Shown: piece by piece, positions 55,003-63,602 of the stretch
How positions within the stretch are numbered: the first letter of the stretch is position 1
How the letters are laid out: each line of letters begins with the position of its first letter
NCBI GenBank assembly: GCA_903927185.1
Contig: CAIYLW010000003.1
Location: 1-64,000, forward strand
DNA: 64,000 bases
Direction of reading: 5' to 3'
DNA from: an uncultured Bacteroidota bacterium
GTDB lineage: Bacteria > Bacteroidota > Bacteroidia > Chitinophagales > Chitinophagaceae
Translations under genes and position numbers: made by a program
Notes under the pieces: generated by a model
Told to the model about the DNA's origin: nothing
Database searches by the model: none
Seen by the model: only the letters and a program-made list of their open reading frames with translations

Positions 55003-55662
55003 CTAATCAAACTTAACGCATTCTTTCAGTTCTCTTTCAGAATAAGCCAATTTGTATTGTTTCAACACATCATCTGGAACACCATTCCATTGATTGGGCA
55101 CATTGCCCATATAGCCGATATCTTTTACGCCAATCTCAGAAGTATAGAAACCAGTTGAAACCAAATCACGCATTAAATTAAAGAAGCTTACCCCCTGGGC
55201 CATTTCCGGTTTTGCTTTTTTAGGATACGCAATCATGTCAACCATTTCAATCTGTTGTTTAGGCGTAGAACCTGTAAATGTTTTTTCAAATCTTTGTAAA
55301 CACTGTAGATCCAACCAACGCAATCCACCACGCAATGGTGTTTGATGTTCCGGCATATCTTTTACAATGAATTCAATAAAATCGGGCACTTTTGCATCCG
55401 AAGCACTACCACTCACCGTATCTTTTGGAATGATGATATCACCTAACAAAGTGATACTGGCCATTTCAGCTGGGGTGAAAAATTTGTCTTGCGCATTAAG
55501 TTTTTTCAAAGCGTCTTTTTCTTCCACCATTCTGTCAGCATCTAAAGTAGCCGTTGCTGATTCGGCAATCGCTTTTTTCTCGCTGGGCTTACAAGCTTCT
55601 ACCAATACGCCTGTGGCCATTGAGCCAACAAGAAGTGCTTTGATCGATTTCCTTCTGTCCAT
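55003..55662 (-). CDS. Gluconate 2-dehydrogenase subunit 3 family protein
   Basis: 219 residues. The N-terminus MDRRKSIKALLVGSMATGVLVEAC has a twin-arginine-like RR plus a hydrophobic stretch and a possible lipobox Cys (24), so it is probably exported by Tat and may be lipid-anchored. The rest is the Gluconate_2-dh3 helical domain (FFTPAEMASITLLGDIIIPKD, FIEFIVKDMPEHQTPLRGGLRWLD, FFNLMRDLVSTGFYTSE). Such small subunits carry their folded FAD partner across the membrane. The partner is the GMC gene that starts upstream and ends 29 bp before it. No cytochrome c subunit follows. Confidence 0.88.
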   Translation of the reverse strand: MDRRKSIKALLVGSMATGVLVEACKPSEKKAIAESATATLDADRMVEEKDALKKLNAQDKFFTPAEMASITLLGDIIIPKDTVSGSASDAKVPDFIEFIVKDMPEHQTPLRGGLRWLDLQCLQRFEKTFTGSTPKQQIEMVDMIAYPKKAKPEMAQGVSFFNLMRDLVSTGFYTSEIGVKDIGYMGNVPNQWNGVPDDVLKQYKLAYSERELKECVKFD

Positions 55663-55691
55663 AATATTATTTTTACATCCTTATAAGGATA

Positions 55692-57434
55692 TTATAAATT
55701 TTGTTTTTTTAATTCATCGATGATGTATTCAGATGCACGCATAGACAATGCAAGAATGGTCCATGTGATGTTCTTATCAGCTTGTGAAGTAAACTGACTT
55801 CCATCAACACAAAACAATGTTTTGCAATCATGTGCCTGACTCCATTTATTAAGTGCAGATGTTTTGCGATCATCACCCATTCTTACGGTACCAGCTTCGT
55901 GAATGATATTTCCCGGATTTTCCAAACCCCATTTATTCTTCTCATTATCTTCACCACCCCAGGTAACGATTGCACCCATGTTGTGCAATATTTCTCTGAA
56001 GGTTTCTTTCATGTGTTTTGCTTGTTTAATTTCATAGTCAGCATGATTGGTATGAAAACGCAAAACAGGTATACCATATTTATCAACCACATTAGGATCG
56101 ATTTCACAGTAATTATTAATATTTGGAACGGCTTCTCCACGGCCAGCCATGCTAACACCTGCACCATACAAGAAACGATGATCTTCTTTTAAAGATGCAC
56201 CATATCCACCCGCTTCTTTGGTTTTACCAAATATAGGAAACTGACCATTTTGCGATTCTATCCCCATGCCAATACCATAGGCAGGCTGACCCATTCCACC
56301 ACCATATTCTATGTGATAACCTCGAGGGAAATCCAATTTTTTATTATCAAGCCACCATGGGGTATAAACGTGCATACCACCTACTCCATCTTCATTGTAA
56401 CGCTTACGACCAAAGAGTTCTGGAATAACTCCCCCCATACCTGCGCCAGTGGAATCGTGTAGATATTTTCCAACAACATTGCTGTCATTTGCTAATCCAT
56501 TTGGATGACGTTGTGATTTTGAATTGAGTAATAAACGAGCCGTTTCACAAGTGCTAGCAGCAAGGATCACTACTTTACCGAATACCTGGTATTCTTGATT
56601 ATCATTCTTATCAATAAAAGAAACGCCAGTAGCCAACCCTTCTGAATTGGTTAATACTTCGCGAGCCATGGCATTTGTAATAACATCAATGTTTCCCGTC
56701 ATAATAGCGGGTTTAATTAACACTGATGAGGAAGAGAAATCGCCATATACTTTACAACTTCTTCCACACTGCGCGCAGAAAAAACAAGCCCCTCTTTCTT
56801 CATTAATCTTTTTTGTAAGAATAGATAAGCGAGAAGGTATAACTGGGATTCCAATTCCTGTGGCAGATTTTTTAATCATCAATTCATGCAAGCGGGGCTT
56901 AGGTGCCGGCAAGAAAACACCATCTGGATCATTCGGTAATCCTTCCATCGATCCAAAAACACCAATCAATTTATCGATCTTATCGTAATAAGGTTTTACA
57001 TCGTCATAACCAATGGGCCAATCATCCCCTAGTCCATCAATACTTCTTCTTTTAAAATCTTTTGGTCCGAAGCGAAGAGAAATTCTACCCCAATGGTTTG
57101 TTCTACCACCAATCATTCTTGCACGCCACCAATTCCATTTAGCAGAACCTTCTTTCATAGTATAAGGCTCCCCATCAATTTCCCAGCCCCAATAGCAGCC
57201 ATCGAAATCTCCGAATGGACGAAACTTAGTGCTTGCGCCTCTTCTAGGCGAATCCCATGGATTCTTTAATTGAGATGAATTGATAGCAGGATCATAACTA
57301 GGACCTGCTTCAATCAAACATACTTTAAGTCCGGCTTTCGATAAAGTGTAAGCGGCCATACCACCGCCTGCACCAGAACCTACAATCACAGCGTCATATT
57401 TTTTTGGCTGTTTTTTGATCTGAAGATCTCCCAT
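55692..57434 (-). CDS. GMC-family FAD oxidoreductase with four-Cys cluster motif
   Basis: 580 residues. FAD-binding DAVIVGSGAGGGMAAYTLSKAGLKVCLIEAG (about 14-44), MIGGRTNHWGRISLRF, and the C-terminal GMC block IIHEAGTVRMG with catalytic His, plus FCVDGSQFTSQADKNITWTILAL. Residues 217-227 hold CFFCAQCGRSC (CX2CX2CX3C), a cysteine cluster like the iron-sulfur site of FAD-dependent glucose/gluconate dehydrogenases. There is no signal peptide of its own; export would depend on the Tat-type subunit 3 encoded directly downstream. It should oxidise a sugar, sugar acid or inositol-like alcohol in the periplasm; the substrate is not known. Confidence 0.9.
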   Translation of the reverse strand: MGDLQIKKQPKKYDAVIVGSGAGGGMAAYTLSKAGLKVCLIEAGPSYDPAINSSQLKNPWDSPRRGASTKFRPFGDFDGCYWGWEIDGEPYTMKEGSAKWNWWRARMIGGRTNHWGRISLRFGPKDFKRRSIDGLGDDWPIGYDDVKPYYDKIDKLIGVFGSMEGLPNDPDGVFLPAPKPRLHELMIKKSATGIGIPVIPSRLSILTKKINEERGACFFCAQCGRSCKVYGDFSSSSVLIKPAIMTGNIDVITNAMAREVLTNSEGLATGVSFIDKNDNQEYQVFGKVVILAASTCETARLLLNSKSQRHPNGLANDSNVVGKYLHDSTGAGMGGVIPELFGRKRYNEDGVGGMHVYTPWWLDNKKLDFPRGYHIEYGGGMGQPAYGIGMGIESQNGQFPIFGKTKEAGGYGASLKEDHRFLYGAGVSMAGRGEAVPNINNYCEIDPNVVDKYGIPVLRFHTNHADYEIKQAKHMKETFREILHNMGAIVTWGGEDNEKNKWGLENPGNIIHEAGTVRMGDDRKTSALNKWSQAHDCKTLFCVDGSQFTSQADKNITWTILALSMRASEYIIDELKKQNL

Positions 57435-57476
57435 ATAGCTAAGTTGAATTTTTAGAAGAATGAATGTATGAAAATA

Positions 57477-57505
57477 AGTGAAGAGATAAAAGATAAAAGT
57501 GAAGA
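57477..57505 (+). repeat. Heptad repeat between GMC gene and nrdJ
   Basis: AGTGAAG-AGATAAA-AGATAAA-AGTGAAG-A: the same unit order as after metG, with one base difference. Unlike the others it is upstream of a start codon (43 bp before the GMC gene) and not in sense with an adjacent stop. Confidence 0.8.
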
Positions 57506-57574
57506 ATGGGGGAAGAAATTAGTATAAAAGATAAATAGTTTTAACCTTGCCTTCAGCCTTAGGCACAAAAAACC

Positions 57575-57594
57575 GCCCCAAATTTGGGGCGGCA
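57575..57594 (-). terminator. Terminator of nrdJ
   Basis: The perfect palindrome CCGCCCCAAATTTGGGGCGG is followed on the minus strand by six T (57574-57569), about 90 bp after the nrdJ stop. A second small hairpin TGCCTAAGG..AGGCA (57550-57567) follows. Confidence 0.9.
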
Positions 57595-57685
57595 AGAAAC
57601 CAGGTACGGTTTAAAATCTATGGCTAAGACATTGCTGTCTAAAACCCAATGTTGTGTTACTATCTAGCACTTTTAATCTCTTATC

Positions 57686-60600
57686 TTAACTACATCCCAT
57701 GCTATTCCCACAATTCAAACATTTGTAACAAGTACCACTGCGTATGGTAATATGTCCGCAAGTATTACATGATGGTGCATCACTCTGCATGCTTTTTGCA
57801 GCTGCATTAACTGCATCCAATCCATATGTTGCTTTCACGGCTACTTTCTCAGTTTTGGCTATTGGAGCAGTAGTATTAACAGACGGAGCGGTTACACGTA
57901 TACTGCTCAACTCAGGCTTTCCCAAAAAAATGGCTTCTCCCTCCTCTTCCCCAGTATTGCCTACTGTAGGTTTGTCTAACACATGAACTAAATCTGTTCT
58001 GCCCAAATATTCGTAAGCGAGTGCCCGGAATACAAAGTCAACTAATGAAGTGGTTGTTTTAATATTCGGATGATCAACCATTCCAGAAGGTTCAAACTTA
58101 GTAAACACGAATTTGTCAACAAACTCTTCTAAAGGCACTCCATATTGAAGCCCTACTGAAATAGAAATAGCGAAACAATTCATCAAGCTGCGAAGGGTAG
58201 ATCCTTCTTTTGCCAGATCGATAAAGATCTCTCCCAATGTTCCATCTTGGTATTCACCAGTTCTTAAGAATATAGTCTGGCCATTAATCTTTGCCTTCTG
58301 ATTATAGCCTCGTCGTTTTGCTGGTAATGTTTTTCTTTCTACAATTTTTGAAAGTTCACGTTTCAGTTTTGTATCAGATGAAGCTTGCATACGTTTGGTT
58401 ACTTCTTCCAATAATTCATCCACAGTTAATTTTCCAAGATCTACAATATTGCTATCAGCTGATACTCCAACTTCTTCAGGAATTTCTTCTGTAGCAGCAT
58501 CTTCAACTTTCTTCTTTTTGTCTGACTTCGTGCTCAAAGGCTGACTCAATTTAGAACCATCACGATATAAAGCGTTTGCTTTTAATCCCAAGCTCCAGCT
58601 TAACAAATAACAATCAGCGATCTCTTCAACTTTAGCTTCGTTTGGAAGATTGATAGTTTTAGAAATGGCACCACTCAAGAATGGTTGACATGCAGCCATC
58701 ATTTTGATATGGCCATGAGCGTGAATATATCTTTCTCCTTTTTTGCCACACTTGTTTGCGCAATCAAAAACAGATAAGTGTTCTTGTTTTAATAAAGGAG
58801 CACCTTCAATGGTCATAGTTCCACAAACGTAATCGTTAGCTGCTAAAATTTCATCTTCAGTAAATCCTATTGCTTCTAATAAATTAAAGCTCCAATCGAT
58901 ATATTCTTCTTCTGTAAATCCAAGACGTTGCATACATGCATCGCCTAAAGTAAAGCGGTTAAAAATAAAAGCGATCTCAAATGCAGAACGAGCTGCGCCG
59001 TTTAGTTTTTCAATTTCAGCAGGAGTGAATCCTTTTTCAGCTAATGTTTTATTGTTGATGAAAGGAGCTTTCTCAAAACTTGCTGCTCCAACCGCATATT
59101 GTTCAATTGCTAATGATTCATCTGCAGTGTATCCTAAATTCTTTAAAGCGGCAGGAACAGATTGGTTGATGATTTTGAAATATCCACCTCCAGATAATTT
59201 TTTAAATTTCACTAGTGCGAAATCGGGCTCAACACCAGTTGTATCGCAATCCATTACTAGACCAATAGTTCCAGTTGGAGCGATTACGGTTGTTTGTGCG
59301 TTTCTGTAACCATATTTTTCGCCCAATTGAACTGCATCATCCCAAGCTTTAGTAGCTGCAGTTAATAAATAATCAGGACAATATTTTGCATTGATACCAA
59401 TTGGTTTCACGCTCAATCCTTCATAAGCATCATTAGCATCATATGCAGCAGCACGGTGGTTACGCATTACTCGTAACATGTCTATTTTATTTTCTTCATA
59501 GCGAGGAAAAGTACCCAAGAAGCTAGCCATTTCTGCAGATGTTTTGTAAGAGATCCCAGTCATGATTGCTGTAATTGCTCCTGCAATACCACGAGCTTCT
59601 TCGCTATCGTATGGAATACCACTTACCATCAACATAGAACCGAGGTTTGCAAAACCCAGGCCAAGTGTCCGGTATTCGTAGCTCAATTCAGCTACTTCTT
59701 TAGAAGGAAACTGCGCCATCAATACAGAGATTTCTAGCACAGTTGTCCAGAGTCGACAAGTATATTCAAATCCTTTTACATCAAATGAGTTATCAGCAGG
59801 ATTAAAGAACTTCATCAAATTAGCTGAAGCCAAGTTACAAGCTGTATTATCTAAGAACATATACTCTGAACAAGGATTAGATGCATTAATGCGTCCACCT
59901 TGAGGGCAGGTATGCCATTCGTTGATTGTTGTATCATACTGGGTTCCAGGATCAGCGCAACTCCAAGCTGCATAAGCAATTTGATCCCAAACATCTTTTG
60001 CAGGAATTTTTTGCATCACGCGACCATCTGTACGTGCTTTCAATTCCCAATCGCCACCTTCTTCTAATATTTTAAAGAATTCGTTTGGAATTCTAATTGA
60101 GTTATTACTATTTTGTCCAGCAACAGTCATGTAAGCTTCACCTTCATAGCTATTATCATATCCGGCTGCAACCAACGCAGCTACTTTTTTCTCTTCTCCA
60201 ACTTTCCAGTTGATGAATTCCATAATTTCTGGATGATCTAAATCAAGGCAAACCATTTTAGCTGCACGACGAGTAGTACCACCACTTTTGATAGCTGCAG
60301 CTGCACGATCACCAATTTTCAAGAAGCTCATTAATCCACTAGAAGTTCCACCACCACTTAACTTTTCACCACCACCACGAATTTGTGAAAAGTTTGTTCC
60401 AACACCAGAACCATATTTAAAAATACGTGCTTCACGAACCCAAAGGTCCATGATACCACCATCATTTACTAAATCGTCAGAAACACTTAAAATGAAACAA
60501 GCGTGAGGTTGAGGACGTTCATACGCATTAGTAGATTTTTTTAGTTGCCCATCTTTTCCATCCACATAAAAATGCCCTTGTGGCTTTCCTGTAATACCAT

Positions 60601-61033
60601 AACTCTCGTGAAGTCCGGTATTGAACCATTGAGGTGAATTAGGTACACATGCCTGATTCAGGATACTATAAGCTAATTCATCATAAAAAACCTGAGCATC
60701 TTTTTCAGAAGCGAAATATTCATTACGCTCACCCCAAACACGCCAACAGTTTGCCATACGATGTGCTACTTGCTTTACACTGGTTTCTCTCCCCAAAGAA
60801 CCATCTGCTTGCGGCACACCTGCTTTACGAAAATATTTTTGAGCCAGAATATCTGTAGCAATTTGACTCCATTGTTTTGGAACTTCTACATTATTCATTT
60901 CAAATACTTTCTCTCCATTCGGATTCTTGATAACACTATCACGATAGTCGTATTCAAACATTTCGTATGGAGTAATTCCATCTTTGGTGTAAAGACGAGA
61001 GAATTGTAAGCCTTTGTTAGTTCGAGTAGCCAT
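57686..61033 (-). CDS. nrdJ: Vitamin B12-dependent (class II) ribonucleoside-diphosphate reductase
   Basis: 1115 residues. Makes deoxyribonucleotides using adenosylcobalamin, with or without oxygen. Visible: NSPQWFNTGL, PHACFILSVSDDLVNDGGIMDL, RIFKYGSGVGTNFSQIRG, NPCSEYMFLDNTACNLASANL (active-site Asn/Cys/Glu block) and VIAPTGTIGLVMDCDTTGVEPDFALVKFK. A TSCPD-type domain follows (about 905-1020: GTLGEIFIDLAKEGSTLRSLMNCFAI), and the C-terminus is a Cys-rich zinc ribbon CNTCGHITIRSGTCYKCLNCG..GCS that regenerates the active site. No NrdAB or NrdD genes are nearby. DnaA boxes lie upstream of its promoter. Confidence 0.95.
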   Translation of the reverse strand: MATRTNKGLQFSRLYTKDGITPYEMFEYDYRDSVIKNPNGEKVFEMNNVEVPKQWSQIATDILAQKYFRKAGVPQADGSLGRETSVKQVAHRMANCWRVWGERNEYFASEKDAQVFYDELAYSILNQACVPNSPQWFNTGLHESYGITGKPQGHFYVDGKDGQLKKSTNAYERPQPHACFILSVSDDLVNDGGIMDLWVREARIFKYGSGVGTNFSQIRGGGEKLSGGGTSSGLMSFLKIGDRAAAAIKSGGTTRRAAKMVCLDLDHPEIMEFINWKVGEEKKVAALVAAGYDNSYEGEAYMTVAGQNSNNSIRIPNEFFKILEEGGDWELKARTDGRVMQKIPAKDVWDQIAYAAWSCADPGTQYDTTINEWHTCPQGGRINASNPCSEYMFLDNTACNLASANLMKFFNPADNSFDVKGFEYTCRLWTTVLEISVLMAQFPSKEVAELSYEYRTLGLGFANLGSMLMVSGIPYDSEEARGIAGAITAIMTGISYKTSAEMASFLGTFPRYEENKIDMLRVMRNHRAAAYDANDAYEGLSVKPIGINAKYCPDYLLTAATKAWDDAVQLGEKYGYRNAQTTVIAPTGTIGLVMDCDTTGVEPDFALVKFKKLSGGGYFKIINQSVPAALKNLGYTADESLAIEQYAVGAASFEKAPFINNKTLAEKGFTPAEIEKLNGAARSAFEIAFIFNRFTLGDACMQRLGFTEEEYIDWSFNLLEAIGFTEDEILAANDYVCGTMTIEGAPLLKQEHLSVFDCANKCGKKGERYIHAHGHIKMMAACQPFLSGAISKTINLPNEAKVEEIADCYLLSWSLGLKANALYRDGSKLSQPLSTKSDKKKKVEDAATEEIPEEVGVSADSNIVDLGKLTVDELLEEVTKRMQASSDTKLKRELSKIVERKTLPAKRRGYNQKAKINGQTIFLRTGEYQDGTLGEIFIDLAKEGSTLRSLMNCFAISISVGLQYGVPLEEFVDKFVFTKFEPSGMVDHPNIKTTTSLVDFVFRALAYEYLGRTDLVHVLDKPTVGNTGEEEGEAIFLGKPELSSIRVTAPSVNTTAPIAKTEKVAVKATYGLDAVNAAAKSMQSDAPSCNTCGHITIRSGTCYKCLNCGNSMGCS

Positions 61034-61096
61034 ATTCAGGGATATTTATTGGGTTGTTATAATCGTAACGCCGTTAACGAATTGTTAAGCGGTAGA

Positions 61097-61126
61097 CGAA
61101 AATATTCTTCCCAAGTCAGAAATCAA
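61097..61126 (-). promoter_or_regulatory. Candidate nrdJ promoter
   Basis: Minus strand: TTG (61126-61124), 19 nt, TATTTTCG (61104-61097), a near match to TAnnTTTG, 63 bp upstream of the nrdJ start codon. The DnaA boxes at 61147-61168 begin about 20 bp upstream of the -33 element. Confidence 0.45.
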
Positions 61127-61146
61127 GATGGTAAATATCAACAGAT

Positions 61147-61236
61147 TGTGGATAAGGATTGTGGATAATCTCATACCCCCAATCAGGGTTGATTTTGCTG
61201 CAATGTCCACAGTTGTAGAAAAGAATTTGTGGAAAA
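61147..61236. other. DnaA-box cluster in the nrdJ / GGGPS divergent region
   Basis: Two perfect TGTGGATAA boxes (61147-61155, 61160-61168) stand 13 bp apart in the same orientation. A one-mismatch box TGTGGAAAA (61228-61236) and an inverted partial box TGTCCACA (61204-61211) follow. To the right lies a very AT-rich stretch (61258-61350). The 394-bp gene-free region 61034-61427 contains no riboswitch that I can recognise. It could be a DnaA-controlled nrdJ promoter or part of a replication origin. Confidence 0.6.
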
Positions 61237-61401
61237 AAAAGCCCCTATTTCAAGTAAATTTTGTAAATAGATAAACATTTTATATTAAAAAGTTTTTAGG
61301 TATAAAATCGTTGCTTTTTTAACTGTTTTTCGTCAAAAAGGCTTGATTTAGAGAAACATCTGTTTAATTAAAGACATTAAATAAAAACTTTTTTGCATTT
61401 T

Positions 61402-61422
61402 TGCAGCACAGCATTTGCTGCA
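61402..61422 (+). promoter_or_regulatory. Hairpin in front of the GGGP-synthase start codon
   Basis: TGCAGCA/TGCTGCA, a perfect 7-bp stem with a 7-nt loop, ends 5 nt before the ATG at 61428. It may limit translation; a role is not proven. The position resembles the hairpin before dprA. Confidence 0.4.
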
Positions 61423-61427
61423 TAGCT

Positions 61428-62183
61428 ATGAAAACATCTATCTATAGTCAGTTTTTGGACAAAAAAAGACAGGGAAAGAAATCTTTCGCTGTTTTAATAG
61501 ACCCTGACAAGGTGGATTCGAACAAAATTCATGAACTGGTTCATTTAGCTATCAATTCAGGAGTGGATTATTTTTTTGTGGGCGGAAGTCTAGTTATCTC
61601 TAGTTATCTGGATCAATGTATACAACAGATTAAAGCAAGTTGCGACATTCCAGTAATACTTTTCCCAGGATCACCTTCTCAAGTGAGCAAGTACGCAGAT
61701 GCCCTATTATATCTTTCTTTAATTTCCGGACGCAATCCTGAGTTATTGATCGGTCAACACGTGATTAGTGCTCCTTTTGTTAGGAACAGTGGTTTAGAAA
61801 TAATGCCAACTGGTTATATGGTTGTTGATGGCGGAGCACCCACTACCGTGTCATATATCTCCAATGCCACTCCAATTCCTGCTGACAAAAATGATATCGC
61901 TATGTGCACTGCAATGGCAGGGGAAATGCTAGGAATGAAATTAATTTATATGGATGCAGGTAGTGGAGCTAAACGCCCCATCACTGAACCGATGATAGAA
62001 AAAGTAGCTCGCAATATTGAAATTCCTTTAATAATTGGAGGAGGTATCACAACTCCAGAAAAAGCTTATCTCAACTGCAAAGCAGGAGGAGATATTATTG
62101 TTGTAGGTAATGCTATTGAAAAAGACGCTAGCTTAATCAACGAGATAAGTGCCGCCATTCATAGTGTTCCGGTAACTATTTAA
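61428..62183 (+). CDS. Geranylgeranylglyceryl / heptaprenylglyceryl phosphate synthase family protein
   Basis: 251 residues from MKTSIYSQF (an in-frame TTG at 61401 lies in the hairpin). TIM-barrel prenyltransferase that links glycerol-1-phosphate to a polyprenyl diphosphate. Family marks: FAVLIDPDKVD (Asp near start), DYFFVGGSLVIS, IPVILFPGSPSQVSKYADALLYLSLISGRNPELLIG, YMDAGSGAKRPI, IPLIIGGGITTPEKA and GGDIIVVGNAIEKD. Archaea use this step for membrane lipids; group II homologues are known in Bacteroidetes, where the product is uncertain. It overlaps the convergent M28 peptidase gene by eight bases. Confidence 0.92.
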   Translation: MKTSIYSQFLDKKRQGKKSFAVLIDPDKVDSNKIHELVHLAINSGVDYFFVGGSLVISSYLDQCIQQIKASCDIPVILFPGSPSQVSKYADALLYLSLISGRNPELLIGQHVISAPFVRNSGLEIMPTGYMVVDGGAPTTVSYISNATPIPADKNDIAMCTAMAGEMLGMKLIYMDAGSGAKRPITEPMIEKVARNIEIPLIIGGGITTPEKAYLNCKAGGDIIVVGNAIEKDASLINEISAAIHSVPVTI

Positions 62184-63456
62184 GCCCGGATACATCCACT
62201 CTGGAAGGCGTATCTTTTCCACTTATAATTCCCTTTGAACTTAAAGCAATTGCCTTTATAATCATTGACATATTTTCCATATCTAAAGTGCCAATCTCAT
62301 CAGATACTTTGTGATAATTGGGCTCGCTATCCATTTTAGATGTAGAGATAGTATGTGCTGGAACTCCTAGTCGTGCAAGGGTTGCATTATCAGAACGATA
62401 AAATAAATTTTGATCTGTATAAGGATCGGGATAAAATGTAAATGCGGTTCCTTTTAAATTTTCTTGCAAAATTTTACCCATATCAGTTTTCTCATATCCC
62501 GTGATGTAAGCTGAGTTTTTACCCCATTTACTTTCGGTTCCAATCATCTCAATATTGAACATTGCTTTAACATCATCGGCATTAAATTGTCTCGAACAAT
62601 ACTGCGCTCCAAAACCGCCAATTTCTTCAGCGGTGAACGCTACAAATATTAAAGTGCGCTCATTATCTCTTTCTGCTTCAAAATATTTCGCCAACATCAT
62701 CATCGCTGTAGTACCTGCCGCATCATCATTAGCTCCATTATAAATTGAATCGTTATTAACGGCTTTCCCAATACCTAAATGATCATAATGACCAGAGAAT
62801 ATCACATACTCCTTTTTTTTACTTTTACCAGGTATTACCCCAATTACATTCGAGAGTTTTTGCTCAGAAATTTCATGTGTTGCATTAATAGAGAATTGTT
62901 TTGGTTGCTTTGTAGCTAAAACAAAAACGATCGAATTTTCTGATTTAAATAGCTGACGCTTAAAGCCGGTTAGTCGTCCAAAATTCTTAGCAAAAGAAGT
63001 ATCAACTAATACCAAATAGTTTTTGCCTGATTGGATTAATTTGGAAGCTTCCGAAAAAATATTGGCTCCTGCATTAATCGTTGCTCTTTCAAAACCACTT
63101 GCTTCTGTGATAGAAAGATCAGCTTTTGAGGTCACTACAATTACATCTTTAGTGTCTACTTGAATATTATCAAAACTACAGGAAACACTAATGAATTTAG
63201 GTTTAACCATGCTGAATTCCTGAAGAAATGTTCCGCTCTTGTTCCAGGTTTGGAGACCTATTTGTTTAAACTCATTTGCAATGAAATTGGCTGCTTTTTC
63301 TATGCCTGCTGAAAAAGTTTTTCTACCCTGCATATCATCTGCAGACAGAGTCTTTTCAATTCTTTCTACTTCTTTTGCATTGATTATTTTATCAATATTC
63401 TGTGCCTGTAAAAATGAGGCTGATATTACACCAATAGCTAAGAAGACTTTTTTCAT
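62176..63456 (-). CDS. M28-family zinc metallopeptidase, exported
   Basis: 426 residues from MKKVFLAIG (a 16-residue upstream extension would precede the signal peptide). Signal peptide ends near SFLQAQ. The N-terminal part contains a PA-like insert (about 105-205). The M28 catalytic domain shows the zinc ligands and bases in order: IFSGHYDHLGIG (His, Asp), IYNGANDDAAGTTAMM (bridging Asp), VAFTAEEIGGFGAQYC (catalytic Glu pair), MFNIEMIG (Glu/Asp position) and EPNYHKVSDE (His). It is an aminopeptidase-type enzyme of the periplasm or surface. Confidence 0.92.
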   Translation of the reverse strand: MKKVFLAIGVISASFLQAQNIDKIINAKEVERIEKTLSADDMQGRKTFSAGIEKAANFIANEFKQIGLQTWNKSGTFLQEFSMVKPKFISVSCSFDNIQVDTKDVIVVTSKADLSITEASGFERATINAGANIFSEASKLIQSGKNYLVLVDTSFAKNFGRLTGFKRQLFKSENSIVFVLATKQPKQFSINATHEISEQKLSNVIGVIPGKSKKKEYVIFSGHYDHLGIGKAVNNDSIYNGANDDAAGTTAMMMLAKYFEAERDNERTLIFVAFTAEEIGGFGAQYCSRQFNADDVKAMFNIEMIGTESKWGKNSAYITGYEKTDMGKILQENLKGTAFTFYPDPYTDQNLFYRSDNATLARLGVPAHTISTSKMDSEPNYHKVSDEIGTLDMENMSMIIKAIALSSKGIISGKDTPSRVDVSGLK

Positions 63457-63512
63457 ATGCAATAGTTTGGGTTCTCTTAAAAAAATAGGTGCAATTAAAT
63501 ACACCTAACTAT

Positions 63513-63545
63513 CAAAATTATTTTTTACGAAAATGGATGGAACAA
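63513..63545 (-). promoter_or_regulatory. Promoter of the M28 peptidase gene
   Basis: Minus strand: TTG (63545-63543), 22 nt, TAATTTTG (63520-63513), 57 bp upstream of the start codon. The -33 TTG lies within the phased hexamer array. Confidence 0.55.
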
Positions 63546-63577
63546 AGATGACACGGATAAAACGGATTTGTGCAGAT
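63533..63577. repeat. Helically phased hexamer array, second copy (shorter)
   Basis: ATGGAT, AGATGA, CGGATA, CGGATT and GCAGAT occur at about 9-10-nt intervals. The string GATGACACGGATAAAACGGA is close to the inverse complement of part of the array at 52528-52598. Confidence 0.65.
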
Positions 63578-63578
63578 T

Positions 63579-63601
63579 TTCTTCACTCTTATCTCTTCAC
63601 T
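63579..63601 (-). repeat. Stop-proximal heptad repeat after the LytTR gene
   Basis: Minus strand AGTGAAG-AGATAAG-AGTGAAG-AA, identical over 23 bases to 30903-30925, beginning 1 nt after the LytTR stop codon. Confidence 0.85.
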
Positions 63602-63602
63602 A

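Noticed and set aside
61034-61427. Cobalamin riboswitch before nrdJ
   Set aside because: Searched because the enzyme needs B12, but no B12-box-like core or paired structure was recognised; only DnaA boxes and a promoter candidate.
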